This document shows, in pieces, positions 44,862 through 56,520 of a DNA stretch of 64,000 nucleotides. A program made the position numbers and the translations under genes. This DNA is from Amphibalanus amphitrite (taxonomy: Eukaryota > Arthropoda > Thecostraca > Balanomorpha > Balanidae). Location of the stretch: NCBI RefSeq assembly GCF_019059575.1, contig NW_024882203.1, positions 186,001-250,000 on the forward strand, read 5' to 3'. The stretch's first letter is position 1. The number at the start of each line of letters is the position of its first letter. Under the pieces are notes generated by a model. It ran no database searches. It was not told the DNA's origin and saw nothing but the letters and a program-made list of their open reading frames with translations.

Positions 44862-47795
44862 ACGAGAGGAGATCTCACTCAGACTCCACGACGCTCAACA
44901 TGGGGCCAGACGCGTGCCGCGAAGAGCGGTTCGCGATGTCTTCCACGAAGTGTGGTATGACATGGCTTTGTAATGTTGTAGCGCGGAGGGAGGTTGGCTA
45001 CCACGCGATTTTTGCTGCTGCGCCAACGACGGCTCTGACCCATGTGGGAGGGAGCCCTGAAGGCTAGCAGAGGAACCGTCAAACGTATATTTCATCTACT
45101 TATTTATTTCACCGTCTTCGTCCATACTGTTGTATCACCTCTCTCGTGTAGTAGGTAATACATATTATCAGTGCAAGAACTACTTTTTGTTTTACCGCTA
45201 AAACAAGGAGAATGAAAGACAATGAATGGTCAGGTAAGCTTGCCTTTGATCTAAGTGTTCCACAGGGACGGGGTCAAAACATAGCAGAAACAGTCCAAAA
45301 ACTGAAACTCCGCATAAAATTATCACAGAGCAAAAATAATGGGACCGTATTAGAGCTGGCGATAATCACGGAACATTAGTGTCGGGGCAGACTGCGGCGG
45401 GGCAGACTGCGGCGACCCCTAGGAAGAACAACTAGGGAGAACAACATTCGACAGATGGCAGCACTAGACGAGATAATCAGGCAATACTTTAATATTAATG
45501 GGAAAGAAATAATGCCAATGTTTGCCCTTACCAAGCATGTTACCACGACAATGGAAGAATGTAGCGTAGTACCCCTCCCCGGGCCCGCCGTGGGCTGGCA
45601 GCGGCGGCCGGAGCCGGTCTGACCTTTAGCCGGCCGGGTCAGGTAACCGGGACGGCCGCGCCGCGGCGCCGCGCCCGGGCCGGCCGGGAGACGGAGTCGG
45701 GTGCCCGCCGGCGAGCCGTCGGCAAGGGCGCGGGGCACATTAGTCGAGTTGAATGTTCACTGTTCAGTCTTGAGTGCGAGTGATGTATGTGTGAATCGAT
45801 ATGTGAGCAGCAAAATCCAACAAGAAAACAAAATCCGTGAAAGAAAGGCAACGCTGGCAAACATCACCACCATAGTCTTCCTACGCCGAACGGGTTCCAC
45901 ACCAACTAGCATCAGCGAGAGTAAAACTAGGATCCTAACAGACCCGCCCACCGCCCCACCGTCACCCCATTCCTTCCCAAGTCTCCTTCCCCTCCGCTCG
46001 GGGCGTCTTTCAGCTACGCAAGAAGGAATCGGCAGACACAGACACCTGGGCGAGCGAGGAGGGGAAGTTGAGACCGTGCATGTGTGTAGATGCAGCTATC
46101 ACAAACAGCCCTTGATGTCTGTAGGGGAGTCTAAGTGGACAGGTGAGGGGATGGGACAGGGCCACTACTGCAAACAGTCGCCGCCAGAGGCGGTGTCTGC
46201 CGACCCTTATTATTTCTCAGCCTTGGCGCCGGGTCGGAAAGCATCTTTGCGTCACAGTCTGGCGCTGCCAACTGGTGTCAGGTAGGTGCGCGTTCTGTGT
46301 AGGTATACGGTCGGTGGACAGGCCCATGTCAGCAATGCAGCATAGCAGCAGGCATACGTGCATCCACAGAGTGGCACATTGCCAGCAGTGACCTGACCCC
46401 CATTCGGCCCGCTGCAGACCGGTGCAAGGCAACACCCCCGATCAACGGCAGTCCGACCGCCGCCCACAGGCCGTCACGACCTTGTCAAGGGCAGCTGACG
46501 TCACGCCGGATGAGTCACCCGGCCGGCCCCCGGTGCGGAGGACGGTCAAGTGTCACACGCCCGCGCCTGCGCCGCTGGCAACCACGTGACCATCAGTAGC
46601 TATCGTTGCTGCCGCCGCCCGCGGCGCTACCAGCGTTGGAAGTGCCACCTAGAGCTGACGTCACGATCACGCAATGGCTGGTCGGACCCGCCAAGATGGC
46701 GTCAGGGCGACAGGGCATTGGGCGTAGGCCATGGACATCAATACTGATGCCAGGCAAGCAAAGAGTATATAGGGCTAAAAATGCATGGCAGGCTAAGAAC
46801 GTCAATGACTGGGGCCAGGCAAGCAATGACATGGGTGGAAAGAACCATTGTAGGTACGGAAGAGGAGGTCATCCTGGTTGGCCGGGCACAAGATAAATGT
46901 ACAGAAAGTCACAGGTTCATACACTGAGGAAATCACACCGGAGTGAGCTGCTCCCCAGGCACATTGCAGGTGGTGAGACACCTGATTGCAATCAGTGTAG
47001 GACTCGTTGTAGTCAGTAATGTGGCGCACGGCGCCCGGCCTCGGCTAGGGGGGGGGGGGCGCGATGGGGGCAAACTCTTATCATGTATGCTATATTGAAT
47101 CGCCGTTAGCGATCACATGAGTGAGTATGTACACGAAAAGCAATGTTGATCACACAATGTTGACCACTCACCTTGCAAGACCTTTGAAGACCTTTTCTGA
47201 TAACAGGTCTCTTGTGGCGTATGCATATTGCATATGCACTTATCCCGCATTGGACACTTAGTTTGCTTAACGCAATTACATATGCTGAGGCTCCTAAAAT
47301 CTTAAAAATAATGACCGACTCAATTCGTAATTTTGTGTGCGCTTTTGCGTAAATAATGTGTAGACCATGTGTCCGAAGGAAAAACTATCGAAGCTGTTCT
47401 TGTGGACGACCTAATGCGCTCGTGTGCTCTCAGTACGATAGTCGGAAAGAACTTCGAAGAAATGTAGAATATAAACCAGTATCGGTAATATCACCTATTT
47501 TCTGCACAGATGCTTATCTCCGAAGACGAGAATCTTCCATTATTAGTGTTACATCAGACCTTATTCCGAAAATATCACTCTGTCGATAAAAGTGCGCAAC
47601 AAATAAAGATAATGACTGTCTTTGTGGGTGGGTGTTTTTTTTTTGCGAAGGCGTCGAAACGTGGCGTGCTCAGCCTATCTAAGAATCTGACGCGGGACGG
47701 CCGTCGGCCCACTTGATCGGCTGGCGCTATACCAAGCAATACGGGCGCTGCTGGAGCAGCAGACAGCGCATGTGAAATACCCAGCGAGATGGATA
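44862..47795. other. Intergenic, no gene recognised
   Basis: 3' flank of NPC2b and a long gene-free stretch. GC-rich, CpG-rich patches lie at about 45580-45735 and 46390-46700, and a poly-G run at 47047-47059. Open frames here lack homology I can recognise. Confidence 0.4.
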
Positions 47796-47846
47796 CAGCC
47801 ATGCAGGGCGTATTTTAAGGGATTTTCACTGGGTCGGCAATCACAA

Positions 47847-47905
47847 TTAGGGGCGGCATTTTGCACTCATAGGGGCGGCACTTGGCATCTGAGGGGGCGG
47901 CATAC
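47847..47905. repeat. Left outlier of the 21-bp minisatellite
   Basis: Three units beginning aggggcggca, the same unit as the large array at 51386-53130, near the left end of the hAT-like element; the array was probably continuous before MITE insertion. Confidence 0.75.
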
Positions 47906-48441
47906 CTACTGTTACCTACCTACTGTTACCTACTACTGTTACATACCTACCTACCAAAAAAGACACGTTCGACGGTTCTTTTATAACTCTTCCTAAGTAA
48001 TGATTTCAGATTCAACCTAAGCTCAGCGGTATTACGTTTATTTTTCCGGGATATAGTATTTCTCTCATCATAATGTGATAAATGAACTATAATTTGAACT
48101 AACAAAACATAATTTTAAAATTTTACCTGAGGTAAACATGTTACATACCAGTCGATTCGTATCGTCAAGCTTAAAATATTCACGGCGTTTTATGGCTCTA
48201 TCTAGAACAGTGGTCGGCAGGTCGCACGAGTGTGCCCACTTTATGGGCGCTGGACGGGGCCATTACCCCCACTTGTCATACCCCATTGCTTACACAGCAA
48301 GGGTCGCTGATATTCGGCCATATCCTTTGACGCCTCTATTTTTCTGCATATAAATAAAATGCAACACAATTAACTCTCTTTTTATGGAGAGGGAGAGCGG
48401 GTGGAGTAAGGATGAACTCATACATTTCTTATTTATTAGTT

Positions 48442-49221
48442 ACTCGCGTAATGAACAGCGTATTGCAACAATACGTTCATCCCCCCACGTTAACCCGCGC
48501 ACCGACGGGGGTCTGCGCCAACTTCGTACCGACGGGGGGGGGGCGGATGACCGCCCCCCTGAAATCTCGAGAACGAAGCAAGATAGCCACAAGCGGTAAG
48601 CGGCATGGGATACGAACGGACAAGGTCTACAATTTTTACTGATGTCATTTTCAGGTCAGGTCAAAGATGACGTCAAAGGGGTAAAAAAAAGTCAAAATGG
48701 TGGCGCTAGATATGGAGTTTTTCTCGAATAACTTTCGAACTAGTCAAGATAGGAACAAACTAAGGGCATCATCGTGATCCTCTCGTCAATCCACATCGAA
48801 TGATATATATATGTTGACCTCGAAAGGTGAAGGTCAAAGGTTGACCTCAGGTCACGTGACCTCGAGGTCATCATGTATATCATTCGATGTGCCTTGACGA
48901 GCTGAACACAATGAGGCCATCTGCGCGACTGTATCTTGTTCCTGTACGGAGTTATTGGCAAAAAAAACTTTGGTGACTTTTGATGACGTCACATGACCTT
49001 ACAGCTGCCCAACAGCAAAACAGACCTCAAGGTAGTGAAGGTTGATCGTATATGAAGTCATGCATGGTTTATGGGGCCATTCCGACCCGTTTTAGTGGTA
49101 AAAACGGGGAGTTGATTTTTTCCCATTGACTTATAATGGGGAGGTCGAGAAACGCGTAATGACTCGCGTAATGAACACTCGCGTAATGAACAGCGTATTG
49201 CAACGATACGTTCATCCCCCC
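48442..49221. repeat. 45-bp direct repeat flanking a MITE
   Basis: actcgcgtaatgaacagcg... through ...cgttcatcccccc occurs at 48442-48486 and at 49177-49221 with one mismatch; a partial third copy starts at 49162. It brackets the MITE at 48490 and is far longer than a TTAA duplication. Confidence 0.85.
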
Positions 49222-49226
49222 CCCCC
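48490..49226. mobile_element. Rearranged hairpin MITE inside the hAT-like element
   Basis: The left end TTAA|CCCGCGCACCGACGGGG and hairpin at about 48533-48560 (G-run, cggatgaccg, C-run) are clear. The interior has GGTCAGGTCA, GGTCACGTGACC at 48850-48861 and cccattgacttataatgg at 49123. The normal right hairpin is replaced by the 45-bp repeat and a C-run before aggTTAA. Confidence 0.7.
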
Positions 49227-49370
49227 AGGTTAATGAATGTTATACCTACCTACTCAAACATTTTCGTGACCCCAGTGACATTGTCATTGAGTTTTTGAAA
49301 TTTGAATGACCTTCACTCGGTAACTTTCTCTCCGGCTCGGCCGGCGGACAAAACGCAAGCGAAGACAATG

Positions 49371-49408
49371 CGGGGAGTCCGGTGCTCTACCAACTGCGCC
49401 ACGGAACA
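49371..49408 (-). other. tRNA-derived SINE head fragment (possible)
   Basis: The minus strand reads GTTCCGTGGCGCAGTTGG, then TAGAGCACCGGACT, a good match to a tRNA D-arm with RNA polymerase III A box. No convincing B box follows, so this is at most a SINE remnant, not a tRNA gene. Confidence 0.35.
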
Positions 49409-49499
49409 GGCAAATGCTCACCATAGATATACCGACTGAACGATCCCTTTATAACTTCAGCGATTGATAAGACAAACAGTGTGTAACGTAACTGTATAT

Positions 49500-50402
49500 A
49501 TAACCCTCGCCGGCACAGGCCATTTTGAGTCCTTCGACGGCACAAGGGGGGGTTGGTTGGTACGACCCCCCCCCCCTCGCGTTTGGCCCCTGATGGAGCT
49601 AGAGCTTCGCAGAAAAAAACGAGCGTGTTGCCCGTCACGAGAGGAAGCCAATGATACCCAATTTCAAGGTCCTAGGTCATCGGTTGACCTTCCAGGTCAG
49701 GTCAATGACCCAAAAATCGGGAATATCGGGACCTGTTTGAAACTCGTAAATTGTGGCTGCTAAGGGGTTTTCCGGGGTGCTGATCACAAATATCGTGTTA
49801 GTTTTGATCACAGATGATGTCGTTAAGCGTTTAGACCAGGTCGGGTCAGGTCAGGTCAGGTCAGGTCAGGTCAACCGGTAGGGGTCGAAACGGGTATTCG
49901 TAGTACCTGTCATCCGCCTCTGACAGCTTCGTAACATGTTACGAAGGCACCAAAACTACTTCGTAAATGTTTAAATGGTTGCTAAATTCGAATTCAGCTC
50001 CAAAAACTAGCCTAAAAACATGTAAAACTCGAAAAAGTGAACCGAGGTCACCAAAGGTCAATGACCTGACCTGACCTTCAGGTGACCTTGACACCCACCC
50101 TAATGCATGGGAGCAACATCAAATCACATGTTTGAACGTTTGAAACCACGAAAAGCTTGCAAACGCGCGGTTAATGCGAGCCGACATACGCCGAATCTTG
50201 ATTTCGGCCAAACATGGTCACGGAAAAGAGGTCACAGGTCAAAGGTCATTGAAGTCAGGGTCATAAAATTTGCAGGGTAGGTGTAAAATTGATCAATTCG
50301 AGGGTACTGAAAGTTTCGTTGCGATCGGCCGCTTTTTACACGAGTTATTCGCGAAAAACCTTAGGGGGGTTGCATCAACCCCCCTGTGCCGGCGAGGGTT
50401 AA
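49500..50402. mobile_element. TTAA-type hairpin MITE (CCCTCGCCGGCAC subgroup)
   Basis: Left ATAA|CCCTCGCCGGCACAGG, right ...CTGTGCCGGCGAGGG|TTAA (50399-50402): long matching inverted termini, with one flank base changed. Hairpins at about 49543-49577 and 50364-50387 (G-run, ttgcatcaa, C-run). It contains a six-unit GGTCA pentamer run. Confidence 0.85.
49847..49874. repeat. (AGGTC)n pentamer run
   Basis: Consecutive GGTCA units (about five to six) at 5-bp spacing inside a MITE. Each unit is one base short of the AGGTCA nuclear-receptor half-site spacing; overlapping half-sites result. Confidence 0.9.
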
Positions 50403-51367
50403 AATGTAAGTCTCGAAATTGCGATGTCTCTGACCAAAGGTAAGGACAATTTTGCGACCCTTCCATTAGGTGTAAGGAAATGGGAGAAAATCAAGGCATG
50501 TGCCTCTTTTTATAGGTAGACAAATGTCAAAGTTAACGAATTTAAACATCAGAAAACAATTAAAAATGACACACTTAATCGGAAAATTGCCACCCACGAC
50601 CCCTCGTTATGTCCTTGAGGTCATGTCAGGTCATGGTAGGCCTCCAGCAGTTTTTTCCAATAACTTTTGATAGAGACATGCGACATGCCTGAGCGATGAA
50701 AACACCTTACATAGATGATTTCAGTTTGACGATACAAATCGACTGATATGCAACATGACCTTTACCAGCCAGGTCATGACCTGGACCTGAGCTCAAATTT
50801 CCCAAATGACGTTTGAATGTCAAATTATAGTTCATTCGACGCATCTCGACGAGAGGAGCACAGTACTGAAAAAAACAATGTCATAACTTTCGTGAGTCAA
50901 TAATTATTACAGTAAAAAGGTTCTTCATTAAAACAGCTCAGTAGAGGGGCGGAGGGGGTCCACTTTCCCCTCCAACCCTCCCCGGCCCGGCACGGGTTAA
51001 ACAAGTTGTGCTCTGGAGGTTAAGCCGTTGATGTTAGGTCAAGTCTGAGGACTTCATAGGAACGTTGAAGAGCTATCGAATGCGCTTTTTCGCGGTGCTG
51101 TAGTTCTATTCTTCCCCGAGTTATGCGCCAGTTTGTCAATAAATGTTGAAACAGACAACATTTCACCCACATTTCACCTTTGATGACCTCTGGTCACCTG
51201 ATATTTGACATTTGACTTGACCTAACCAAAGCACGGTTAACCAACTAACCCAAGTAGTTTTTGACACTCTTTCGAATACCGCTTACCGCGTGTCGCTACG
51301 TGGCCTAAGTAGCCAAGTTATAGGGGTCGGGAGGGGGGTTTAAACAAACTCAGCCCGGCGCCGGTTA
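50403..51367. mobile_element. TTAA-type MITE abutting the previous one, left end lost
   Basis: The right end is ...CCCGGCGCCGG|TTAA at 51364-51367. The interior matches 21830-22690 (gcgacc...cattg... ; 'gatagagacatgc'; 'tcgacgagagga'). A second TTAA-type end (ccggcacggg|ttaa, 50990-51001) within it suggests another partial insertion. Confidence 0.65.
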
Positions 51368-51385
51368 AGGGAAGGCACTATCATT

Positions 51386-53130
51386 TTGGGGGCGCTGCAG
51401 ATATGCTAAGGGACGACAGCATGATTTTGATTTTTGAGGCGCGCCACCATTTTTTTTTAGGGCACTTAAACCACTTTGAGGGGCATCACCGACACTGTGA
51501 GTAGCGCAATTATGTCTTTGAGCGTTGAGGGGTGGCACCATTACATTGAAGGGCGCCATGTGAGCAGTGATGTGGGGCAAAATGACAATGAGGAGCGCCT
51601 CCGATACTTAAAGAAGAGACGCCAACATTACTCGGGGGGGGGGGACATCACTTTTATTTTGAGGACGCCACCCACATTGTAAGGGGCGGCACTGCAACTT
51701 TAAGGACCGCCACGGATACTTTAAGGGGCGGCTCCATCATATGGAGGGGCGCTACAGATCGTTAATGGGCGGCAATAGGTATGATATTTAGGAACTCCGA
51801 TACTTCGAAGGGCGCCACCGTTTGTTTGAGGGTAACATCATCACTTTGAGGGCCACCACCGATACTGTTCGGGGCGCCACCGACTCTATAAGGGGCGCCA
51901 CCGACACTGCTAGGAGCACTTTGACCGGCGTTACTATCACATATGGGCGCCGTGAGCACATTGGGGGGCGGCACCATGACGTGGAGGGGCGTTACGGAAG
52001 GTTTGAGGGGCGGCAACATGACATTGAGGAGCGCCTCCGACACTTCGAGGGACACCAGCATTTCTTTGAGAGGCGGCACCTTGACTTTTGAGGAGACACC
52101 ACCGACACTGTAAGGGGTGGCACCATCACTTTGAGGGGCGCCACGGATGGTTTGAGAAGCGGCACCATTATGTATATGGAGGGGCGCTACAGAAAGTTAG
52201 AGGGCGGCAACATTGTATTGATGAGTTCCTCCAAAACTTTGAAGGGCGCCACTGACACTGTAAGAGGCGGCACCAGCACTTTTAGGGGCGGCAGCATCAT
52301 TTTGAGGGGTGCCACCGACTCGTTGACAGGAGACACCATCACATTTAGGGGCGCCACTGGCACTTTGAGGGAGGCACCATCACATTGAGGGGCGACACCG
52401 ATACTGAAAGGGGCGGCATCATCTTCTTGAGGGGCGGCATTATCTGCTTGAGGGGCAGCTCCATCACAATGAGGGGCTATGTGGATACCTAGAGGGGCGG
52501 CACCATTATATTGGTGGGTTCCTCTGACACTTCGAAGAGCGTCACTGACACTATAAGGGGCGGCACTAACACTTTAAGGGGCGGCAGCATCATTTTGAGG
52601 GGCGCCACCAACTCGTTGGCGGGCAGCACCATCACATTCAGGGGCGGCATCATCTGCTTGAGGGGCGGCTCCATCACAATGAGGGGCTATGTGGATATCT
52701 AGAGGGGCGGCACCATTATATTGGTGGGTTCCTCCGACACTTAGAAGGGCGTCACTGACACTATAAGGGGCGGCGCCAACACTTTAAGGGGCGGCAGCAT
52801 CATTTCGAGGGGCGCCATCGACTCGTTGGCGGGCACCACCATCACATTCAGGGGCGCCACCGGCACTTTGAGGGCGGCACCATCACATTGAGGGGCGCCA
52901 CCGATACTGAAAGGGGCGGCATCATCTTCTTGAGGGGCGGTATCATCACATTGAGGGGCTCCACAGATGCTTAGAAGGGCGGCACCATTACATTGAGTGG
53001 GACTACTAACAGATTTAGGGGCGGCACTGTCACATTGAGTTGTGGGATCATCACTTTCTATAGACGGCTGCTTCACTTTAAGAGGCGGCATTATCATTTC
53101 GGAGGGCAGCAGCCTCACTATGAATGACGG
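51386..53130. repeat. 21-bp minisatellite, about 80 units, with 210-bp higher-order repeat
   Basis: Units begin AGGGGCGGCACC or AGGGGCGCCACC and average 21 bp with diverged 3' halves. A ten-unit block repeats at 210-bp offset (for example gtggata at 52481 and 52691; actcgttgg at 52611 and 52821). Because 21 is a multiple of three, long open frames appear on both strands; they lack any other protein signal and I treat them as non-coding. Confidence 0.9.
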
Positions 53131-53312
53131 CACCTAGCCTGCATGTGCGTGCTGCATCCTAGAGGGGACGGCAACTGGGTCGGCAAACGGCTGTCACTGG
53201 GTCGGCATTCTCCGTGACTGGGTCGGCAATTGCCGACCCAGTTAACATGTTAAAATACGCCCTGCAGCCATGAGGGATTTATGCATGATACCGACATGCC
53301 ATCTGTCCCCCA

Positions 53313-53474
53313 GCCATTATCCTGCGGGTCGAGCGGGCTACCATCATCATGGACAAATCTTCCTGTCACCGTGATCCGCAAGACGCATCGACGAGGAATT
53401 CACTGAAGCCTTTCCAGCCCTACTCACCATTCCTAAATCCCATCGAGAACTGTTTTTCAGTGCTGAAATCCTAA
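53313..53474 (+). pseudogene. DDE transposase C-terminal fragment (Tc1/mariner-IS630 type)
   Basis: Reads AIILRVERATIIMDKSSCHR and then PYSPFLNPIENCFSVLKS before a stop. The second aspartate (IIMDK) and the PYSPxLNPIE glutamate of the DDE_3 domain are visible. The upstream part is absent; a cccag before it could be a splice acceptor. It lies 40 bp outside the hAT-like element, which may have inserted into this older transposon. Confidence 0.7.
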
Positions 53475-54717
53475 GGAAACGGTGCCTAGCGCTGATTTAA
53501 AACCAGGTGAACAACAGAGGCTGTATGGGCAAAAAAAGATAGCAGATCTAGGCATATCTTGATCAGGGAGGTGCAATAGGCCATGCTGACAAAAGCGTGC
53601 TGCAAATTTGTCTGCATTCTGGCTGTGCGCCCCTGGTTCGATCCACCGTGCGCAGTGTGATGACGTCAGTGTGGCGTGACCGCTCGGGGGCACTGGGCGG
53701 TGACCTCGGGCCAAGACCAGCACAAACTCACAGTCCGAGCAGAACCACTGCGTCTATCGCATTGGCGACGAGGTGCTCCAAGCCACGGACATAGCGGAGT
53801 GAGTGCTGGATTTCGACGGGGTTGTGGAGGACGTTGATCCGGTATCACCCTCTCCATAGATAGGTAGGTGCAGGCAGGTCTACTGTTGTAATTTGCCATG
53901 TGCTGGTGATACCGTAAAAACTTTACCCGGAAATTCATTTGCAGCGGCTATGGAGAAACCAGAGGAATAACGTCTGATACTAACTAATTCTCCTAATAAT
54001 TTATTAATTTTGAGAGTAGAGACTACATAATACGAGTAGCAGTGCTGAACTTCCGAACATATGTCACCAGCCAGCGAAGACTTATACGTATGAATATAAA
54101 ATTTATGCTAAAACGCTGGCTTCAGTCTGCAGCGACCATGCCAAAGTACTCGTGTCTCACATCCGAACCTGGCACTGCGCGGCAGCCATCGGTATGCTGT
54201 TTATAATCCTATGAATGGTAAGTACCCGAGTTCGGCTTATCTTTACGGCTTTTCGTAATGGCCCACTCACTTGGTTTTTCCGGAGACTTACTTGGCATGC
54301 GGCCTAGCGCTGACTGTTTACGTTATCCCGAGTCCCTCCGCCAGCAGAGCGGCGTCAATTGCGAAATGTTATGGCGAGATCGACATAATGATAAACTGGA
54401 TCTTTTCGTACCACAGAACTCGCTACAATAATCATTTTACATTGATTGACATGGCCATAGTAGCGTCCAACCGGGGATGGAGGGGGAGCGCTTGTTATTC
54501 ACCTTCTGGCCCCTTATCAGTGTCAATCTACCAGGGTCGCTGGTGTCCTGGTAGGATGTTTGGAAGAGTTATGACGAGGGATCGACCCGGTCCATATTCC
54601 GTCTAGGTTCAGTTTGTCGGCGACACGGATGCAGAACGGTCGTGTGCAGCTGCTACGCCACATTTGAACGTCAAAAGCCGGCGTCTTAGGATAGTTGTAC
54701 AGGTTAGTGTGGGTCAA
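53475..54717. other. Intergenic, no gene recognised
   Basis: No supported gene. A short open segment at about 53728-53805 ending in gcggagtgagtg could be an isolated exon but has no homology I recognise. Confidence 0.4.
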
Positions 54718-56418
54718 CCTGACAGTAGAGGTCTGCACCGGCCGGCTGCAGCCGCGGCTGGCTGCAGCCCCACGGCTGTGGGCCGGGGCGGCTGCAATTA
54801 TCTCCAAGAACACGGCTACGGCTGTGGCCACGGCTGTGAGATTTCAAGCTCAATCTTAAGTACTCAAATATAAAATTTTAAATCCTTAATCTTACATTCT
54901 GATAAGCAGTCTAGCCTGTAAAAATCATGCAAAAGATGCCCAGCAACATTGAAAGTGGTGAAGCCTTTGAAAACCTGTAATGGTTTTACCATTTGCTGTA
55001 GGGGAGTTTGCACTCTGGTACAGCATACTAGTTATAGGTACCAATTGTTCCTTCATCATCAAGAGCTTGACAGTTTCAGAAAATGCAACATGTTGCATTG
55101 TCACATCCCTCTCAAACCAATCTCACCTGATCATTAGGAGAGCACCTTACAGCTATTGAAGACGAGCGTTCAATAATTCTTTCAGGTAATAGAAAAAAGA
55201 AATCACGCCTAGGTAAAGGCAGGTAAAGGCTTCATAAAATATTATCTAAAATAACTCTTAGATGTATTTCTGGATTTTCGGCAAGTCCAATTACATAATA
55301 TAAAACTGGCGCTTTATGTTCTAACTGGTGTGTGAGTGACCGCTAACAGAAAATGCTGATCAACGAAGCCAATGGAATTAGATTATAAGTGAGCATGAAC
55401 CTTACTTACGGTTAATTCACATGATGGTGAAAACCCTGAACACGTGATTCACATGACGGTGAAAACCCTGAACACAATATTTCATACGCGAGCTGTTGAC
55501 ATTACTAATAAAATGACGTCTTCTTCTGGAAATGTAAAAATTTGATATTTATTCTTTGTTTGAGAGCACGTTTTTAACTGTATAGCATTATTATTTATTA
55601 TTTTTAACTTGTATGGCTGTTTATAGTGACACAAAACAATTAATTGCCACTTCTTTGCTATTGACGTCATCAAAAACTCAAGTAAAATTTTGATTGAAAG
55701 GGGCAATTGTGGCTCGCACGTCCTTGGGGATTTGAGCGAAGATCATTATTTGGAAAAATCAAAATAGATGAATGTTTTTCTTTCTTCGATGCTCACTAGT
55801 GTTTTGATGCCTTGCATATCAAATTAGTTTGAGACTTGCTTAGAAGGCTGCTTCAAGCCTGGCATATCACACCCCAGAAAATATGCAAGGTAAGAAAGAA
55901 GCAAGAGTTTTGACTAGACAATCACTGTTTGACAGTCCATCAACTTCAGTTTCATTTTCCATACCTACCTAACATTGATAATGAAAAGCATCAGGGTCTG
56001 TTGTTCTGTCCCACAACCATGCTTCAGGATTTGGCATTAGATGTCTACACTGCTAGTGCTTTTATTCTGGTTCGTTGTTTATGTATTCTGTTGATGTAGG
56101 TACCTACCTACCCATCTTTCTTAACCCCTTGCAAGGGCTTGTGTAGGCATGCGTTGCGCATCAGGCTTCAGGCCTTTGGCCTAAAGCCAGATACACAACC
56201 GCTTAACCTATGATGCTTCATGAGCTTGGGAATCTATAGCCCACTAAAAACAACTTATTATATACTATTTGGTTGCATTTCATTGAAAGTATGCCCGGCC
56301 GGCTGACGGCTGGCTGCCCACAGTTTGCCACGGCTATGGGCGGCTGTGGCTGTGGAGCCACGGCTGCGGGGCGGCTAGGCTGTGGAAAATTGCAGCCGTG
56401 CAGAACTCTACCTGACAG
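54718..56418. mobile_element. hAT-like element, 1.69 kb, upstream of the protease gene
   Basis: The element (54726-56410) has inverted termini TAGAGGTCTGCAC / TAGAGTTCTGCAC and a perfect 8-bp duplication CCTGACAG (54718-54725 and 56411-56418). Subterminal regions on both sides are built of CGGCTG/CAGCCG repeats. The AT-rich interior has no transposase, so it is a non-autonomous hAT. Confidence 0.85.
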
Positions 56419-56520
56419 CATACGGATTGTCATTGAATCACAGCCGCTCATTCCGTGGATGTTCCTTGCCTCAACACGATCTAACTTATTTCTGTGTTTT
56501 GTCAGTGTTCTTCCGCCAAC

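Larger units (their letters stand above)
47796..53272. mobile_element. hAT-like element, 5.46 kb, with nested MITEs and a minisatellite
   Basis: The element (47804-53264) is bounded by inverted termini CAGGGCGTATTTTAA and a perfect 8-bp target duplication CAGCCATG (47796-47803 and 53265-53272). An 8-bp duplication with CAG-G termini is the hAT pattern. Subterminal ACTGGGTCGGCA repeats occur near the left end (47830) and three times near the right end (53174, 53196, 53217), the last forming a 26-bp palindrome. No transposase is readable, so it is non-autonomous. The interior contains a 21-bp minisatellite, split by nested MITEs at 48490-51367. Confidence 0.8.

Noticed and set aside
44344-44878. 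Minus-strand open frames rich in RELQACGWGTDV repeats
   Set aside because: They are the reverse strand of the 36-bp acceptor array of NPC2b.
47719-47803. Open frame RLALYQAIRALLEQQ... on the left flank of the hAT-like element as a transposase exon
   Set aside because: No family motif is visible; kept only as part of a testable idea, not as a gene.
51822-53133. Long open frames across the minisatellite on both strands
   Set aside because: They follow from the 21-bp period being divisible by three; no start context, signal or homology.
53615-53655. ggttcgatcc as a tRNA or SINE B box
   Set aside because: The arm around it does not fold as a T-arm and no A box lies upstream.
53728-53805. Possible small exon ending in gcggagtgagtg
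   Set aside because: An acceptor-like cag and a donor-like gtgagt frame it, but 25 residues without homology and without neighbouring exons are not enough.
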